Shown: positions 21,385 to 33,420 of the stretch, one piece after another
Position numbering within the stretch: position 1 is the first letter of the stretch
How the letters are laid out: every line of letters starts with the position of its first letter
From: Flaccisagitta enflata
Lineage: Eukaryota > Chaetognatha > Sagittoidea > Aphragmophora
Direction: 5' to 3'
Assembly: GCA_965153355.1 (NCBI GenBank)
Contig: OZ231126.1
Span: 104,036,001 to 104,100,000, forward strand
DNA: 64,000 nt
Notes under the pieces: generated by a model
Databases searched by the model: none
What the model was told of the DNA's origin: nothing
Seen by the model: only the letters and a program-made list of their open reading frames with translations
Program-made: the position numbers and the translations under genes

Positions 21385-21483
21385 AGTAAAGTGTGACGGA
21401 CCAACCGACGGACGGATGGACGGACGGACGGACGGACGGACCAACAAAGCGGGGTGTAGAGTCGCGTGCACGCGACTAAAAAT
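21385..21483 (+). mobile_element. Family A tail
   Basis: GGACGGAC core (21399-21444), AAAGCGGGGTGTAGAG and the perfect palindrome AGTCGCGTGCACGCGACT (21461-21478) with an A tract. The 5' head is absent and the element runs into the 10-bp minisatellite. Confidence 0.75.
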
Positions 21484-21587
21484 CATTCAAACTAGATTCA
21501 ACTTTCTAGCCTACAAATGGTGCATGGAAAAATCTAATAGAGACACCTCTACCCCCCAGTTTGAAGTCTTTCTAGAGTTTCTACATG

Positions 21588-22170
21588 GTGTTTCACGCCA
21601 AAATAGATATAAGAAAACAATGTCATTCTGCTTCTAGAAATGCAAAAATAGTTCTGAAAAAAGTTTTAAAGAGCACTTAAGCTCCGATTTTTTGTGTAAA
21701 AATTTCATGGGTTTGGGTCAAATATCTTGGCCACAACATCACTTTGAAGTAAAATGAGCATTTAAAGGAGGAGCTCTTTTAACATTATTTTCATTTTAAA
21801 GTTCTTCTTTGAAGTGCTCTCATTTCTAAACGGCTTGAGTTACAGATACCAGATTGGTCTCAGATTAAAGCTTATCAAATTTTCTTTAATTTGAGACCAA
21901 TCTGGCATCTGTGACTTAAGCCGTTTAGAAATGAGAGCACTTCAAAAGAAAAACTTTCAAAATCAAAATTATGTGAAAAGAGCTTCTCCTCTAAATGCTC
22001 ATTTTACTTCAAATTGATGTTGTGGCCATGATTTTTGACCCAAACCCATGAAATTTTTACACAAAAAATCGGAGGTTAAGTGCTCTTTGAATCTTTTTTT
22101 CAGAAGTATTTTTGCATTTTTAGAAGCAGAATAGCATCGTTTTCTTATATCTAATTTGGCATGAAACACC
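21588..22170. repeat. 583-bp near-complete palindrome
   Basis: Arms start GGTGTTTCACGCCA and end TGGCATGAAACACC. Both hold TTCTGCTTCTAGAAATGC-type, CATGGGTTTGGGTCAA and TCTAAACGGCTTGAG motifs in mirror order about a centre near 21880. The CTGTAT following the right end gives GAAACACCCTGTAT, which recurs alone at 25808. Confidence 0.9.
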
Positions 22171-22384
22171 CTGTATATGAACAAAACAAAATCAGAAGGG
22201 ATTTAAACTCTATTTCAGGCCCCTCAACTTTGAAAAAGAAGAAAGACGGATATGCGATCAATGCCATTAGAGTGGAAGAAACAACCGCGGTCACCAAACA
22301 GCACGATAACCCTTCATTTCGAGGCGGTAGTCGCGGAAGAGGACATTCACATGCCTCCGGCGACAACAATGCGCAGATCAACGA

Positions 22385-23110
22385 GACAGTCCGCCAGCGA
22401 AATAGGGGGTGTTCATCAACGGGGAATGAACGCATGTTGTAGAACAATGCCATACAGCTGTTCATGAACGAGTAAAAAGAGGCTCTTGGCAAACAATTTC
22501 GTTCATGGAGGGACCAATAAACATGTTCATGAACGACCGTTCATTGAGGGGTAAAAAAAGTCGTTGCTGAACAGGTAAAAAAACCCACTCCACCAACGAT
22601 TTTGTTGGTGGAGTGGGTTTTTTTACCTGTTGATGAACGATGCTATGTTGCTGTTCATGAACGATGCTATGTTGCTGTTCATGAACAGCAAAATATAGTC
22701 TAGGCATGAATGGTTGAGCTAATAGAACACATTTTTAAAAGGGCCATAAAAATCACGTTCATGACTGGCCAAAAAATTTACTCCACCAACGATGGAGTGG
22801 GTTTTTTACCTGTTGATGAACGATGCTATGTTGCTGTTGATGAACGATGCTATGTTACTGTTCATGAACAGCAAAAAAAAGTCTAGGCATGAACGGTTGA
22901 GCTAATAAAACCCACTTTTAAAAGGACCATAAAAATCACGTTCATGACTGGCCAAAAAAATTCACTCCACCAACGATGTTTAGTGGATTTTTTTAGCTGT
23001 TTAAGAATGAACCAACAGTGTAGGTTCATTAACAATGAAAAAAGTCGCTCATGAATAATTATTGAAATGTATTTAATGAACGGATAGCTTATTCAGGGGG
23101 AGAAAAGAAA
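22385..23110. repeat. GTTCATGAAC-rich repeat with a 28-bp perfect hairpin
   Basis: Short palindromes GTTCATGAAC occur many times. Arms 22570-22597 and 22604-22631 are perfect 28-base complements with a 6-base loop. Units ATGAACGATGCTATGTTGCTG repeat in tandem (about 22632-22680 and 22813-22867). Related copies lie at 38190-38370, 40130-40360 and 51010-51300. Confidence 0.8.
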
Positions 23111-23175
23111 AATAGCTTCTTATGATAAACAAGGCCAAATTACGGCCAATTCATAATCAAGAACTTCTGAGTTTT

Positions 23176-23265
23176 GAATGAATGAATGAATGAATGAATG
23201 AATGAATGAATGAATGAATGAATGAATGAATGAATGAACGAATGAATGAATGAATGAATGAACAG
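23176..23265. repeat. (GAAT)n microsatellite
   Basis: Almost pure GAAT tract. Confidence 0.95.
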
Positions 23266-23494
23266 ATAAATGAAGAAATAGTCGCACAAAAGAATGAAAG
23301 GCAAGTGAATGGCAAGCAGAAAAGAATGAACTTCTCAAAAGCATATCATTCAGTTTCTTTAGTTAGGGGAATTAAGCAGATAACCCAACTAGACATGAAA
23401 AAATGTATCCCCAGGCTTTTTGATAGTTACTTTTTTTCTTTTATTAAAAAAAAAAACAGTTACCACCATAAAAATGTTGTTCACTTCAATTTTC

Positions 23495-23880
23495 ATTTTT
23501 TATTTTTCACTTTTTATTTTCATTTTTCACTTTTCTCTTTTAACTTTTTATTTCATTTTTCATTTTTACTTTTCATTTTTTATTTTTTATTTTTCATTTT
23601 TACTTTTCATTTTTCATTTTTCATTTTTCATTTTTCATTTTTCATTTTTCATTTTTTCATTTTTTCATTTTTTTCATTTTTTCATTTTTTCATTTTTTCA
23701 TTTTTCATTTTTCATTTTTCATTTTTTCATTTTTCATTTTTCATTTTTCATTTTTCATTTTTCATTTTTCATTTTTCATTTTTCATTTCTTATTTTTTAT
23801 TTTTCATTTTCATTTTTCATTCTTTTTTTCACTTTTTTTTTCATTTTGTGTTTTTTTGTCTCTTTTATTTTCACACTCAT
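23495..23880. repeat. 7-bp (CATTTTT)n minisatellite
   Basis: Long run of CATTTTT with 6-9 base unit variants. The counterpart in the second array is at 41465-41680. Confidence 0.95.
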
Positions 23881-24057
23881 TCTGATCATTTTTCATTTTT
23901 CATCTTTCATATTCTAAATCAAATATTTCAATCATTTACAAACCGTACAACAATCAACTTAATTCATAAAAAAAATTAAAAACTACTTTTTAACAAACTA
24001 TTTCATCAAATTAACTTTAAAAAACTATGATATGATTAGGTTTACATTTTTTTCTAG

Positions 24058-24345
24058 ATGGATCCATTGAAATCCCCCTCTATTCAGTTCGCGCGCTTGA
24101 TTTCGGGATTGCACTGTTTCATTGATACTGAGCTCGAAGAAAAAGGAGAAAAAGAAGGGGAAAAAGAAGAAGAAGAAGAAGAAGAAGAAGAAGAAGAAGA
24201 AGAAGAAGAAGAAGAAGAAGAAGAAGAAGAAGAAGAAGAAGAAGAAGAAGAAGAAGAAGAAGAAGAAGAAGAAGAAGAAGAAGAAGAAGAAGAAGAAGAA
24301 GAAGATAAAGACGAAGAAGGAGAAGAAGAAGAAGAAGTAATAGTC
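24058..24345 (+). repeat. Dispersed element carrying (GAA)n
   Basis: The leader GATGGATCCATTGAAATCCC, GGGATTGCACTGT and GATACTGAGCTCGAAG is followed by about 45 GAA units. The same leader occurs at 41895-41990 (same strand) and inverted at 29645-29735 and 45995-46145. Acidic-repeat open frames in it are not genes. Confidence 0.8.
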
Positions 24346-25565
24346 GCAAAAGCGTTACATGGTCAGCAGTACCCGATGCTCCTAAGTTAGTGTATGTGGG
24401 AATGAGATAATGAGAGGGGCAGCGGCCCCGGAGGGGCCGATGACCTATGATTCCACATAGGACAATTTTCTCCGGTTTGAGAGGGCTGGTTTGGAGGGCT
24501 GAGAGGCCTGATTTTGGGTCTGAAAGGTCTGATTTAGGGTCTGAGAGGCGTGGTTTTGGGTCTGAGAAGCTTGATTTGGGGTCTGAAAGGCCTGATTTGG
24601 GTCTGAGGGGTCTCATTTGGGGGGAACCATTTTAGGCCGAATTTTGGACTAGTTAAAACTGAAACCACTTTAGTTAGAATTCGGACTTGAGTGGAATGAA
24701 GCAGGACACCCCTCATTTTCATTTTTAACTTGTGTTTTTTATCTTATTATGAAAAAGGTTGTTTTCATTGTTTAGCTTTATCCTTATTTTCACACTATTT
24801 TCCAACAATACTAAAAAAGAATTATTGAAATTCTTTTCAAAAATACAAAAATCTATTATAAAAAATAGTCTAGAAATTAAAAAAAAATCTACATTTTTTA
24901 TTTCCTGCTTTGATATTTTTACAAATTAAACAAGATAAATGATTATTTTGAAAAAAAATCAAAATCAGAAATTGTGGGAATCTTGATCTTAAGATTTTCA
25001 AAAATTGGCAATTATAGATTGTGTTAAAAGATAATGTAAAAAATATATAAATAGTGGTGCAAATAAAGTATCAATCAGGGCCCAAGAAAACTTTGTTTCT
25101 GAAGTTCACTCATAAACCACTTTAATTACAATGAGCAGTGAAAATTGCAACCACTCTAGACCGATTCTGCCTAAAGTTGTTTGGGAGCATTTTCAGATGA
25201 GGATTCGGCCTTGAGTGTCCTCCTCCTAATTTGGAATCTGAAAAGCCTGATTAGGGGTCTAAGGCCTGATTTGGGTCTGAGAGGCCTAATTTGGGGTCTG
25301 AGAAGCCTGATCTTGGGTCTGAAGGCCTGATTTGGGGTCTGAGAGGCCTGATTTAGGGTCTGGGAGGCCTAATTTGGGGTTTGAGAGGCCTGATTTGAGG
25401 TCAGCAAGGTCTGATTTGGGGTCTGAAAGGCCTGATATGGGGTCTGAGAGGCCTTATTTGAGGCTTGCGGGAGGGGGGGACGGATGGACGGAAAACGGAA
25501 ACCAGAGAAAATTGCCCTATGTGGAATCATAGGTCATCGGCCCCTCCGGGGCCGCTGCCCAAAAG
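24341..25565 (+). mobile_element. Family B element, CCTATG hairpin type
   Basis: Complex end at the left: end hairpin CGC-AAAA-GCG (24345-24354), GGTCAGCAGTACCCG, stem TGCTCCT/AGGGGCA (one G-T pair), GGCCCC-GGA-GGGGCC (24424-24438), CCTATG/CATAGG (24444-24461). The cargo unit is a 20-21 bp GGCCTGATTTGGGGTCTGAGA type, interrupted by about 600 bases of AT-rich sequence. Simple end at the right: CCTATG/CATAGG (25516-25533), GGCCCC-TCC-GGGGCC, GCTGCCCAAAA. Confidence 0.8.
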
Positions 25566-25569
25566 GAGG

Positions 25570-25640
25570 AGCAGAACAAGAAGAAAAAGAGGAAGAAGAA
25601 GAAGAAAAAGAAAAAGAAAAAGAAAAAGAAGAAAATTTTC
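25570..25640. repeat. GAA / GAAAAA tract
   Basis: Impure GAA and AAAAAG units next to the right end of the Family B element. Confidence 0.8.
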
Positions 25641-25831
25641 TAAACGCATTGAGCGATGACTCCCTCCTTGGTCTAGATTTGAAGAACTTTCGAAGATCTT
25701 TCAAATGGTCACCAATTTTTTGTATTTTCATCGAAACTAAACCAGTCAAAAGCATCGATAACCGCCATGTACGTTTTTTTTTGGCCATGGTTATGTTACT
25801 ACTCACTTGAAACACCCTGTATGATAAGAAG

Positions 25832-25925
25832 CAAGGCCGGATACACGGATACCGAAGTCGCGTGTGGGTGGGCAGAGGCCGTATCTGAGGTCACTAGACC
25901 ATTTGGACAGGAGCAGTGGGGTCCA
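25832..25925 (+). mobile_element. Family A head fragment
   Basis: CAAGGCCGGATACACGGATACC, arm AGTCGCGTGT, GGGTGGGCAGAGGCC and CTGAGGTCACTAGACC are present. The core and hairpin are missing. Confidence 0.65.
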
Positions 25926-26227
25926 AAAAATCAAATTTTAAAAAAAGGAAAACCTGACGTAGGCCTTGCGTATGAGCTTTTTTTGGGGGCTCAAAATGGG
26001 CTTGTATGGGCCAAAATACGAGCCACAACATTCAGTTTCGTATGGCCCAAACCCGGGTGTAATTCATTTTTTTTTTTGTTTCCATAGTAACAATAAAGTA
26101 GCAAAAAATCTTGTGACGTTGAAGCGTTTGGGTTTCGAGGTAATTCAAATCATTCACTTAAAAAAAAGTCTTAGTCTTTAAAAGAGAAATGAAATCTTTT
26201 CTAAATTAGCAAGGGTTGGCCCAGATG

Positions 26228-26352
26228 ATCAAATGAATGAATGAATAGGTAAATGAATGAATGGAGGAATGGTGGTATGAATGAATGAATGAATGAATGA
26301 ATGAATGAATGAATGAATGAATGAATGAATGAATGAATGAATGAATGAATGA
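26228..26352. repeat. (GAAT)n microsatellite
   Basis: Pure GAAT from about 26275 to 26352, with imperfect units before it. Confidence 0.95.
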
Positions 26353-26403
26353 TTGAACTAAAAAAACAATATGTAATAATGCTTACTTTTCCTGATCATT
26401 AAG

Positions 26404-26625
26404 TTTTTAGTTGTGGACGCGCAACTCTATAGGAGGTTTTGTCCGTCTGTCCGTCCGTCCGTTGGCCTGTTGGTCCTACCCATGGGTCAAAAAGTGGAAA
26501 AGCGAGCGTTTTAGATATATTTTTGGGTATATGTGTCGGTGGGGGGGGGGGGGGGCTTGGGGTGTGGATGGGGGTTGGATGCCCCTACCAACCCATCTGC
26601 AACGATATTGTGACCCTGTGTCACT
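26404..26625 (-). mobile_element. Family A element with poly-G interruption
   Basis: Hairpin AGTTGTGGACGCGCAACT at about 26409, CCGTCCGTCCGTTGG core, a run of about 15 G (26539-26555), then an arm-like ATCTGCAAC and a decayed head. Confidence 0.6.
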
Positions 26626-26705
26626 TGTTCAAGAACTCGTTGTTTCTTTATGTCTTTTTGTCAACGCATCAGGAAATAACTTTGAAAGAAAGATGATAAT
26701 TTCTT

Positions 26706-26890
26706 TTAGCATTTTTTTTAGTCGCGTGCGCGCGACTCTACAACCCGCTTTGTCCGTCGGTTGGTCGGTTGGTTGGTCGGTCGGTTGGTCGGTCGGTTGG
26801 TCCATCACACTTTACTTTTTTTTATGATTTTATTTCTTTGACCTCACTACCCAAATGGGACTCATGGGGCCACTTCGGTGATTTTTTTTT
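26706..26890 (-). mobile_element. Family A element, GCGC palindrome variant
   Basis: AGTCGCGTGCGCGCGACT hairpin, GGTTGGTCGG core, then a CACTACCCAAATGGGAC middle. The head is decayed (CACTTCGGTGA). Duplicated at 42583-42755. Confidence 0.65.
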
Positions 26891-27691
26891 TAGAGTTTTT
26901 TTTATACTCAATCTATTCTAGATCGGCTCCGAAGTGGAGTCAACTTGATATTTTGGTACTTTGACAAAATTGGCAATCGAAGTGAGATATGTCGATCTGG
27001 ACTGAATCTGGAATATATGCTATCGATATGTTCCACCAATGGTTTCTGACACTTAGACGATTTTTTTTTATCCATAATTATCGTAACCAAATTTACCGAT
27101 GATGAAACTCCGGCCTTACCCCTCAGGAGTAAGGTGATCATCGCTACCCAAATCGCCGATGATAAAGCTCGGTCCGTGAAAAAAATCCTTGGCTGAAATT
27201 CTAATCTAATACATGTCATACATATAATTGTTTTTGTTTTATTCATATATTAGACCCCTTACATTTAGCCCCTTTCATATTCAATTCTCGTAAAATGATA
27301 GAGATGACAATTAGTTTGTTTTCCATAACCGGAAATAAATGGAATAGGGCCTTGTGAACGCTCAGTGACTTGTTGATACACGCATCACTCCTAGTTTTCC
27401 ATTTATCAAAACTTAGCAAACATCTATAGACAAAATTTGAAAACAGACTTTACATTAACTTCCTTCATATAAATGCTTTAAGCATATTTTCTTATTTTTT
27501 AATTCGTTTTGTATTTCTGAGTTTTATTTTTCATGGTGCTAAATGATCCTCTCCCTGATGACGATGAAGCGTGTTTATCGATGATACTTGACAGTAGACT
27601 GCGATGACCGGGCAATCAGCTGTGACATACACCGAGTTTTTAAACAGTTCCTATTGTTAACCCCCACTGACAAGTGAATACGCGTATCACT

Positions 27692-27762
<71 letters not shown>

Positions 27763-27810
27763 TGTCTGTGTGTCTGTCTGTGTGTGTGTGTCTGTGTATG
27801 TGTGTGCTCA
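27692..27810. repeat. (GT)n microsatellite
   Basis: GT repeat with a TCTGTCTG/TGTC tail. The counterpart is at 44090-44240 and is longer. Confidence 0.95.
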
Positions 27811-28264
27811 TTTTTATTGTATGAAAAAGTCAATTCATACAAATGTTAGGGTTTGAATCATCTGTCGATCGATCGATCGATCCATGATGATGAATCCTTT
27901 CTCTATGAGGAACTGACTCGCCAAGTCAGCTGATTCTGCGGTCTTCACCAAGGACGTTTCATTGGTATTTATCGATGAAAAGCCGATGATAAGTCCCTGC
28001 TTTAACAACTCTTACCATAAGTAAGTTAGTAACATATATGGTTTCACAATATTTTGAATATGATGTTTAGTTAACCAACTTCATCTGTCACTATGCTCAT
28101 CATGAAATGGATAAATGGTCTCAAATAACTACCTAGATCTTGATTCTAAATTCATGTGATCTTTAAAAGGCCCTTTTTTCTAAATAGAGCTATAGCAACG
28201 AGATTGACCCGAGATGAAGAATCTTTTAATGTAGTTTTTAAAACTCACCAATAGTATATTTTTG

Positions 28265-28265
<1 letters not shown>

Positions 28266-28346
<81 letters not shown>

Positions 28347-28363
28347 AACAACAACAACAACAG
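28266..28363. repeat. (CAA)n microsatellite
   Basis: About 32 CAA units with one TAA interruption. The counterpart is at 44703-44788. Confidence 0.95.
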
Positions 28364-28679
28364 ACCCCCCAAAAATATCTCAATATTCAGTGTCGCTAGA
28401 CTCTGGCTCTTTCATCGATATTTTGGTACACAGCAATGATGATCAGATCCAAGGAGTATTTCTAGTAGATATCATAGCAGTTAGATTGGAGTGTCAGATC
28501 GACAAAAAAAAAGTGGTGGAGCAGTTCGATTGGGGAATTGTCATAAATGACAAAGTTTTTTGAAAAGCAAGTTTGTTCCAGATCGACATTCATTTTTCAT
28601 AATTGATGCCACTTCGATTCAAAGTGAGAATGATTTGAATAAAAAAAATGTCGCCACAGTTCGGTTGTCGAAGTCACAT

Positions 28680-28762
28680 ACGCGAACCCCCAAATGGTCT
28701 GGTGACCTCAAATATGGCCCCTGCCCACCCGCACCCCACTTCGGTAGCCGTGTAGAGGCATG
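28680..28762 (-). mobile_element. Family A head-side fragment
   Basis: GGTCTGGTGACCTCAAATATGG, CACCCGCACCCCACTTCGGTAGCCGTGTAGA: inverted head half only. Counterpart at 45105-45182. Confidence 0.6.
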
Positions 28763-28784
28763 AGCCTAATTGCTCAAAAAGAGA

Positions 28785-28790
<6 letters not shown>

Positions 28791-28842
<52 letters not shown>

Positions 28843-28882
28843 AAGAAAGATAAAGACAGAAAGAAAGAAAGAAAGAAAAAAG
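28791..28882. repeat. (GA)n with GAAA tail
   Basis: GA tract of about 50 bases then GAAAGAAA units. The counterpart at 45213-45330 has a longer GA run. Confidence 0.95.
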
Positions 28883-29148
28883 AAGAGAGCCAAGAAAAAG
28901 GAGAGAGTTTTTTGTCAGAATTTTGCAGTGTGGGCAAATGTGCACCTTTTAAAACCCACTGCCCACTGTTCTACTCAATCGGCTGCTAGCATGTACAATT
29001 ATCACCTGGGACACTTAAAAGTTCAAATGGACCAAATCTAACTCATTATCTGATTTTTTGTAAAAAAAAGAAAAATGCAAAAAATGCAGAAAAAAATAAG
29101 AGTCAAAATACAATATCACCGTTTCCGATCATCTGACCACAAAATTGC

Positions 29149-29265
<117 letters not shown>

Positions 29266-29384
29266 ACAACTTTAATCTGAGCCCTTGATCCTGACTCGAC
29301 ACTCGTAGTTGGGAAAAATAGTGACAAGTGGCCTGCTCATGTTTTTTTTAACCCATTTTCATATCATACTCAATTTGGACAATT

Positions 29385-29740
29385 TTGTTGTATGATTATC
29401 ATCATTTTCTTCTTCTTCTTCTTCGTTTTCTATTTCTTTTTCTTTCTTTTTTTCTTTTTCTTTTTCTTTTTCTTTTTCTTTTTCTTTTTCTTTTTCTTTT
29501 TCTTTTTCTTCTTCTTCTTCTTCTTCCTTGTCGTATTCTTCTTCTCCTACTTCTTCTTCTTCTTTGTCGTCTTCTTCTTCTTCTTCTTCTCCCTCTTCTC
29601 CTTCTCCTTCTCCTTCTTCTTCTTCTTCTTCTTCTTCTTCTTCTTCTAGCTCGGTGTCAATGAACACAGTGCAATCCCTAAATCAAACATCACTGAGTGC
29701 GCAAATGAACCGAATAGAGGAGGATTTAGAGAAAAAATAA
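29385..29740 (-). repeat. Dispersed element carrying (TTC)n, inverted
   Basis: Reverse orientation of the 24058/41895 element: ATGATTATCATCATTTTC at the left, TTC and CTTTTT units, then the inverted leader with AGTGCAATCCC (29665-29680). Counterpart 45833-46149. Confidence 0.8.
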
Positions 29741-29931
29741 CTCTGATTTTCTTACAGTTTTTAATTTTGATATATGTTTCTATTTGTCAGTTAATGAAAC
29801 ATTTTGTCGAAAATTTAAAAAAATGATAAATAACTAATTTGAAATAAAATATATTCAGTGTAAAAATGAAGAAAAATTTTAAAAAATGAAAAAATGAAAA
29901 AATGAAATATAAAAAGTGACAATTGAGATTT

Positions 29932-30028
29932 TTAGTCGCGTGCACGCGACTCTACAACCCGCTTTGTCCGTCGGTCGGTCGGTTGGTCGGTCACACTTTA
30001 CTCTTTTTTATGATTTTATCTCTTTGAC
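29932..30028 (-). mobile_element. Family A element, first half, split by a retrotransposon
   Basis: AGTCGCGTGCACGCGACT palindrome (29934-29951), GGTCGGTCGG core and TCTCTTTGACCT. The rest of the element resumes at about 33694-33777 after the inserted retrotransposon. The uninterrupted state is seen at 46344-46512. Confidence 0.85.
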
Positions 30029-31194
30029 CTAAGCTAATTTCTACTACTTCACTCGTTTAAGGACGCCGTAATTTTCCTGTTGATTTGTTTCTGCTGGGGG
30101 AGCCCGGCAGGAGGGGGTCGACAGGGAGGTCGGGGCGCCCTTAATTTCTTAGGTGTCTGTGCCTACGGACGTGATTGCGCGGGACGTGCAATTTGACGCG
30201 CACAAGAAACTGCTGGATCAAAAAGGCCGAGCTCAGCTTAGATACGCAAGCTTCATCATCCACGGTGCACCGTGGGACTACGCCTCAGCACCGAACACGT
30301 GGTGATCCATGCTGAGGAGCTCATGGCCCAAACAAACTGAATGAGTGATTTTAACATTAAAAACTTGCCTTAACAATATCTCAAATGTGGTGATTGAACA
30401 AGAAACAATCAATCGATTATACAAACGCTAAAAATGGAAGTACTGGAAAACTAAAACGGAAATATGAATGTGCAACGTTAAACCGACCGTAACCCCGTTG
30501 GGCACTTGAAAAATATATTGACCCTGCTTTTTCTTCCAGATTCAAGTGCCCGCGTCAATTGTGAATATTTATTGTTTTACGCTTCACCATGTTATCTCTG
30601 ACACTACAGTTATTGATTATGTACTAATGCTTCTCGGATCTCTATTTGCTTCACTCTCGAATCGTCTATCTGCTTGTCTGAAAAGATGTCTATTGATGCT
30701 GAGACTGTCTCAAGATCGATGCATCGGGTGGGGTGAAAATGGTTTTCAATTTATTCCTCACTAACTAAAAAATATACATTAGAGAGGGCAAGAATCTGAA
30801 CTAGATTACTGAATGATTCTGGGTCCTTTGGCCTCGCCCCCGGCGGATTTATCAAGACGTAACATAAGAAAAATAAATATATTTAATTTGCAAGAACAGA
30901 AATTGTGTTAAAAGCCACGTAATGAAAAAAAAAGTGTAAAAAAGTGTAAGTGTATAAGTGTAAAGAAGTGTAAAAACAAAGTGTAAAATAAAGTGTAAAA
31001 GTGTAAAAGTAAAAAAAGGCAATCATATGTAAATAATTATGCTACATCTACACGAAACTTTACTAATAGCACTTTTTTCCCGCAGAGATCGAAGGGCTCA
31101 TTTCTCATTTCCTGATCTCTATTTGCCTCTTGTCTCTTCACTTGTCTCTTTCCTCTCTTTCTCCTCCTCTCATTCTTCTTTTCTTCTCTCGACG

Positions 31195-31743
31195 ATGTCT
31201 GATTCGTCTTCGCCAAGGGCCGAGCCCGCTACACTCGAAACCCTCGAGCAGCGCGTCGCCCAGCTCGAGAGAAGGGATAAGTCGCGCGAGCTTTATGTCC
31301 TCATGAAAGAGAAGAAGGACCTCCTCACGGCCGAGATGAAGTCCTATTCGGACAACATAATTATCAAGGGCATGAAGTTCTCCATTAAGGATGTGCAGAA
31401 GGACGCGGCTGCCGAGGAGAAATTCCGCAAAAATGCCCTGCAGGTCTTCGTCGATCAAGGCCTCGTCGCTGCGGTGACAATTTTTGTCCTCAAAGGCGAC
31501 CAAAAAGGACGCATCCTTCGCGGAGTCGTCCGTCACGCGCATCCCCTCGGAGCAAAAGATAATTGTTCTGTTGTCGTGGCTTTCCTCGAAACCTGGTTCG
31601 TAGCCACCATTCTTGGGAAAATCGCCAATGGCAAGAAGTTGACAAACGGCATTCGTATCTGCCAACACATGCCGCCAATCTTGGATGCATGTAATAAAAT
31701 TGCCAATAAATATCAAGAAATACTGGTGTTCTTCACAGAGTAA
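31195..31743 (+). CDS. ORF1-like protein of non-LTR element
   Basis: 182 residues from ATG in the context ACGATGT. An acidic/Ser start is followed by a short coiled coil (TLEQRVAQLERRDKSRE), a charged helix and a possible RRM-like region (DNIIIKGMKF to RICQHMPP). This layout fits nucleic-acid-binding ORF1 proteins of LINEs, which coat the element RNA. The frame stays open 52 codons upstream, but those codons look like leader sequence. I do not recognise a named family, so assignment rests on position before an RT tail. Confidence 0.55.
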   Translation: MSDSSSPRAEPATLETLEQRVAQLERRDKSRELYVLMKEKKDLLTAEMKSYSDNIIIKGMKFSIKDVQKDAAAEEKFRKNALQVFVDQGLVAAVTIFVLKGDQKGRILRGVVRHAHPLGAKDNCSVVVAFLETWFVATILGKIANGKKLTNGIRICQHMPPILDACNKIANKYQEILVFFTE

Positions 31744-31744
31744 A

Positions 31745-32300
31745 AAAATTACTACCCCCAACCTCTCTGCTCACCATCTATTATTCTCTGATATTCTCAC
31801 ACTTTTCTTATGCCCTGGAGATATGGGGTGCCTCACCAGCAAAAAGTTTCAAACGTATTGAAGGGATACAAAAAAAGGCTGTACATGCAATAACCAAATC
31901 TCATTTTCTGGCTCACACTGAACCTCGTATGAAAATGCTTAGCTTACTTAATGTCGCAGACCAGCACAAGCTTCAGTGCCTAAGCTTAACCTTTAATATG
32001 ATCAAGGGCTTTTGTCCAGATGTCCTAGATTTCCGACAGTCAATGAATGAAACAAGAATAAGATACCGCCTAAGATCTGTTTCAACGCAACCGGAAAACC
32101 TCCGACCAGTTAACCATTTAAGTCGCTCTTTTCCCTCCCTAGCAACCCAGTACTGGAATGAGCTTGACCCTGACCTAAAAAATTCTAGTACAAAACGGGA
32201 ATTTAAAGGTAGAGTCAAACGAACCTTTATACAGAGCTATGTTTCATTATGTGATTGTTCCAATCCCCTATGTGTTGACAGGCAGTATCACTCGCAGTGA
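31745..32300 (+). pseudogene. Reverse-transcriptase C-terminal fragment (ORF2 remnant)
   Basis: The frame reads YYSLIFSHFSYALEIWG, KRIEGIQKKAVHAIT, HTEPRMKMLSLLNVADQHKL, then FPSLATQYWNELDP, and ends at TGA. The pattern Y-S-H-x-x-Y-x-x-E-x-W-G followed by Q-K-K-A-x-x-x-I-T is typical of the region after the thumb in Jockey/CR1-type reverse transcriptases. The YADD catalytic core and endonuclease are gone, so it is non-functional. Confidence 0.8.
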
Positions 32301-33351
32301 TATCACTTATTAACACAAAACCTATGCACATTTAAAAAACCTGACTGCTTCTTTGTATCGTTCTTATGCGCCCCGTCCTTGACTTGTGTGTTCCTCGCTG
32401 TGTGTGCCGTCTCCTTGGCTGTTGTGCTTCTTCTGTGTTGGTGCTCCCTCTGCCCCCCTCCCCCTCCCCCCCCCATGTCTTCAAATTCATTTCGTCTCTT
32501 CTTATTCTGCTGAATCCCTAAATCTTTCTTCTTCTGGGTCTTGTATGGAAAAATACGCAATTCCATGCCTACTGGCATTTGTAAATTTTGTCTTACTAAA
32601 ATAAAAATAAACTAGTTAAACATTTGAGCGAAAATTAATCTACTAATCCAAATCTGTAACTTTTCACTTTTTATTTTCTTTGATTTAATCCACCTCACCG
32701 TGGAAAATAAAAAACTCATCTAAAATTTGGAATAAAATAAAATTCCCTGCAATCATCTCCCCTCGGGGAATGGCAAAAAACCTTCAAATTATTTTGTTTT
32801 CTCATGTAAAGAAAATAGTTTCACCTGGCACACACCCCGGGCTTTCTTAGCCTTGGGGTGGCAATAACAACCGGCAATCACCCCATGTGGGTGGCTATAA
32901 ACCTTTTCTGATGATTTCATACATTATGCTTGACAATTATTTATGTGGCTCACACCCTCAGTGGTGCGCTATAACACTCGGCTCTCAACCTGCATGATCT
33001 GTTTCGTTTTCTTGTCCTTTACTAAATTGTACGGACTGGCAATTTTATTGTATGGAAATGAATCGCACAAACTCACTGACAAATCACCCAATCCAAGTGA
33101 TACAAGATTAATCCATCAAAGATTGCTTCCGTCCTCCCTAGATTTTCCCGTACTGCAGCCCCGGCGGCGGGGGCAAAGTGGGGCAAGCTGGCCAAGGCAT
33201 CAAATCGTCCAAGCTCAATACATTCACAACGTCAGCACCAATACGGCGAAAATCTTCCCCAAAAGAAAAAAAAAAAAAACTACGACGAGACCAATCATGC
33301 TACGCAACTCAAACCGCAGACCTTTGCCAAAACTCTAGATCACGCTTACGA

Positions 33352-33420
33352 ACACAAACAAACAAACAAACCAACAAACAAACCAACAAACAAACAAATA
33401 AACAAACAAACCAACAAACT
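33352..33420. repeat. (CAAA)n microsatellite inside the retrotransposon
   Basis: ACAAACAAACAAACCAACAA units in the 3' part of the inserted element. Confidence 0.85.

Noticed and set aside
23254-23979. Phe-rich 241-residue and 165-residue frames
   Set aside because: Translations of the 7-bp CATTTTT minisatellite.
24119-24616. Poly-Leu, poly-Lys and poly-Glu open frames across GAA/TTC tracts (also at 29359-29667, 41964-42290, 45807-46076, 53820-54068)
   Set aside because: They arise from trinucleotide repeats that are open in several frames, with no conserved protein sequence beyond the repeat.
27575-27856. Poly(His-Thr) and poly(Cys-Val) frames over GT tracts (also 44071-44293, 58251-58565)
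   Set aside because: Dinucleotide repeat translations, no domain.
31138-31761. Minus-strand 207-residue frame over the retrotransposon ORF1
   Set aside because: Antisense of an ORF whose plus reading has a better start context, coiled coil and position before an RT tail.
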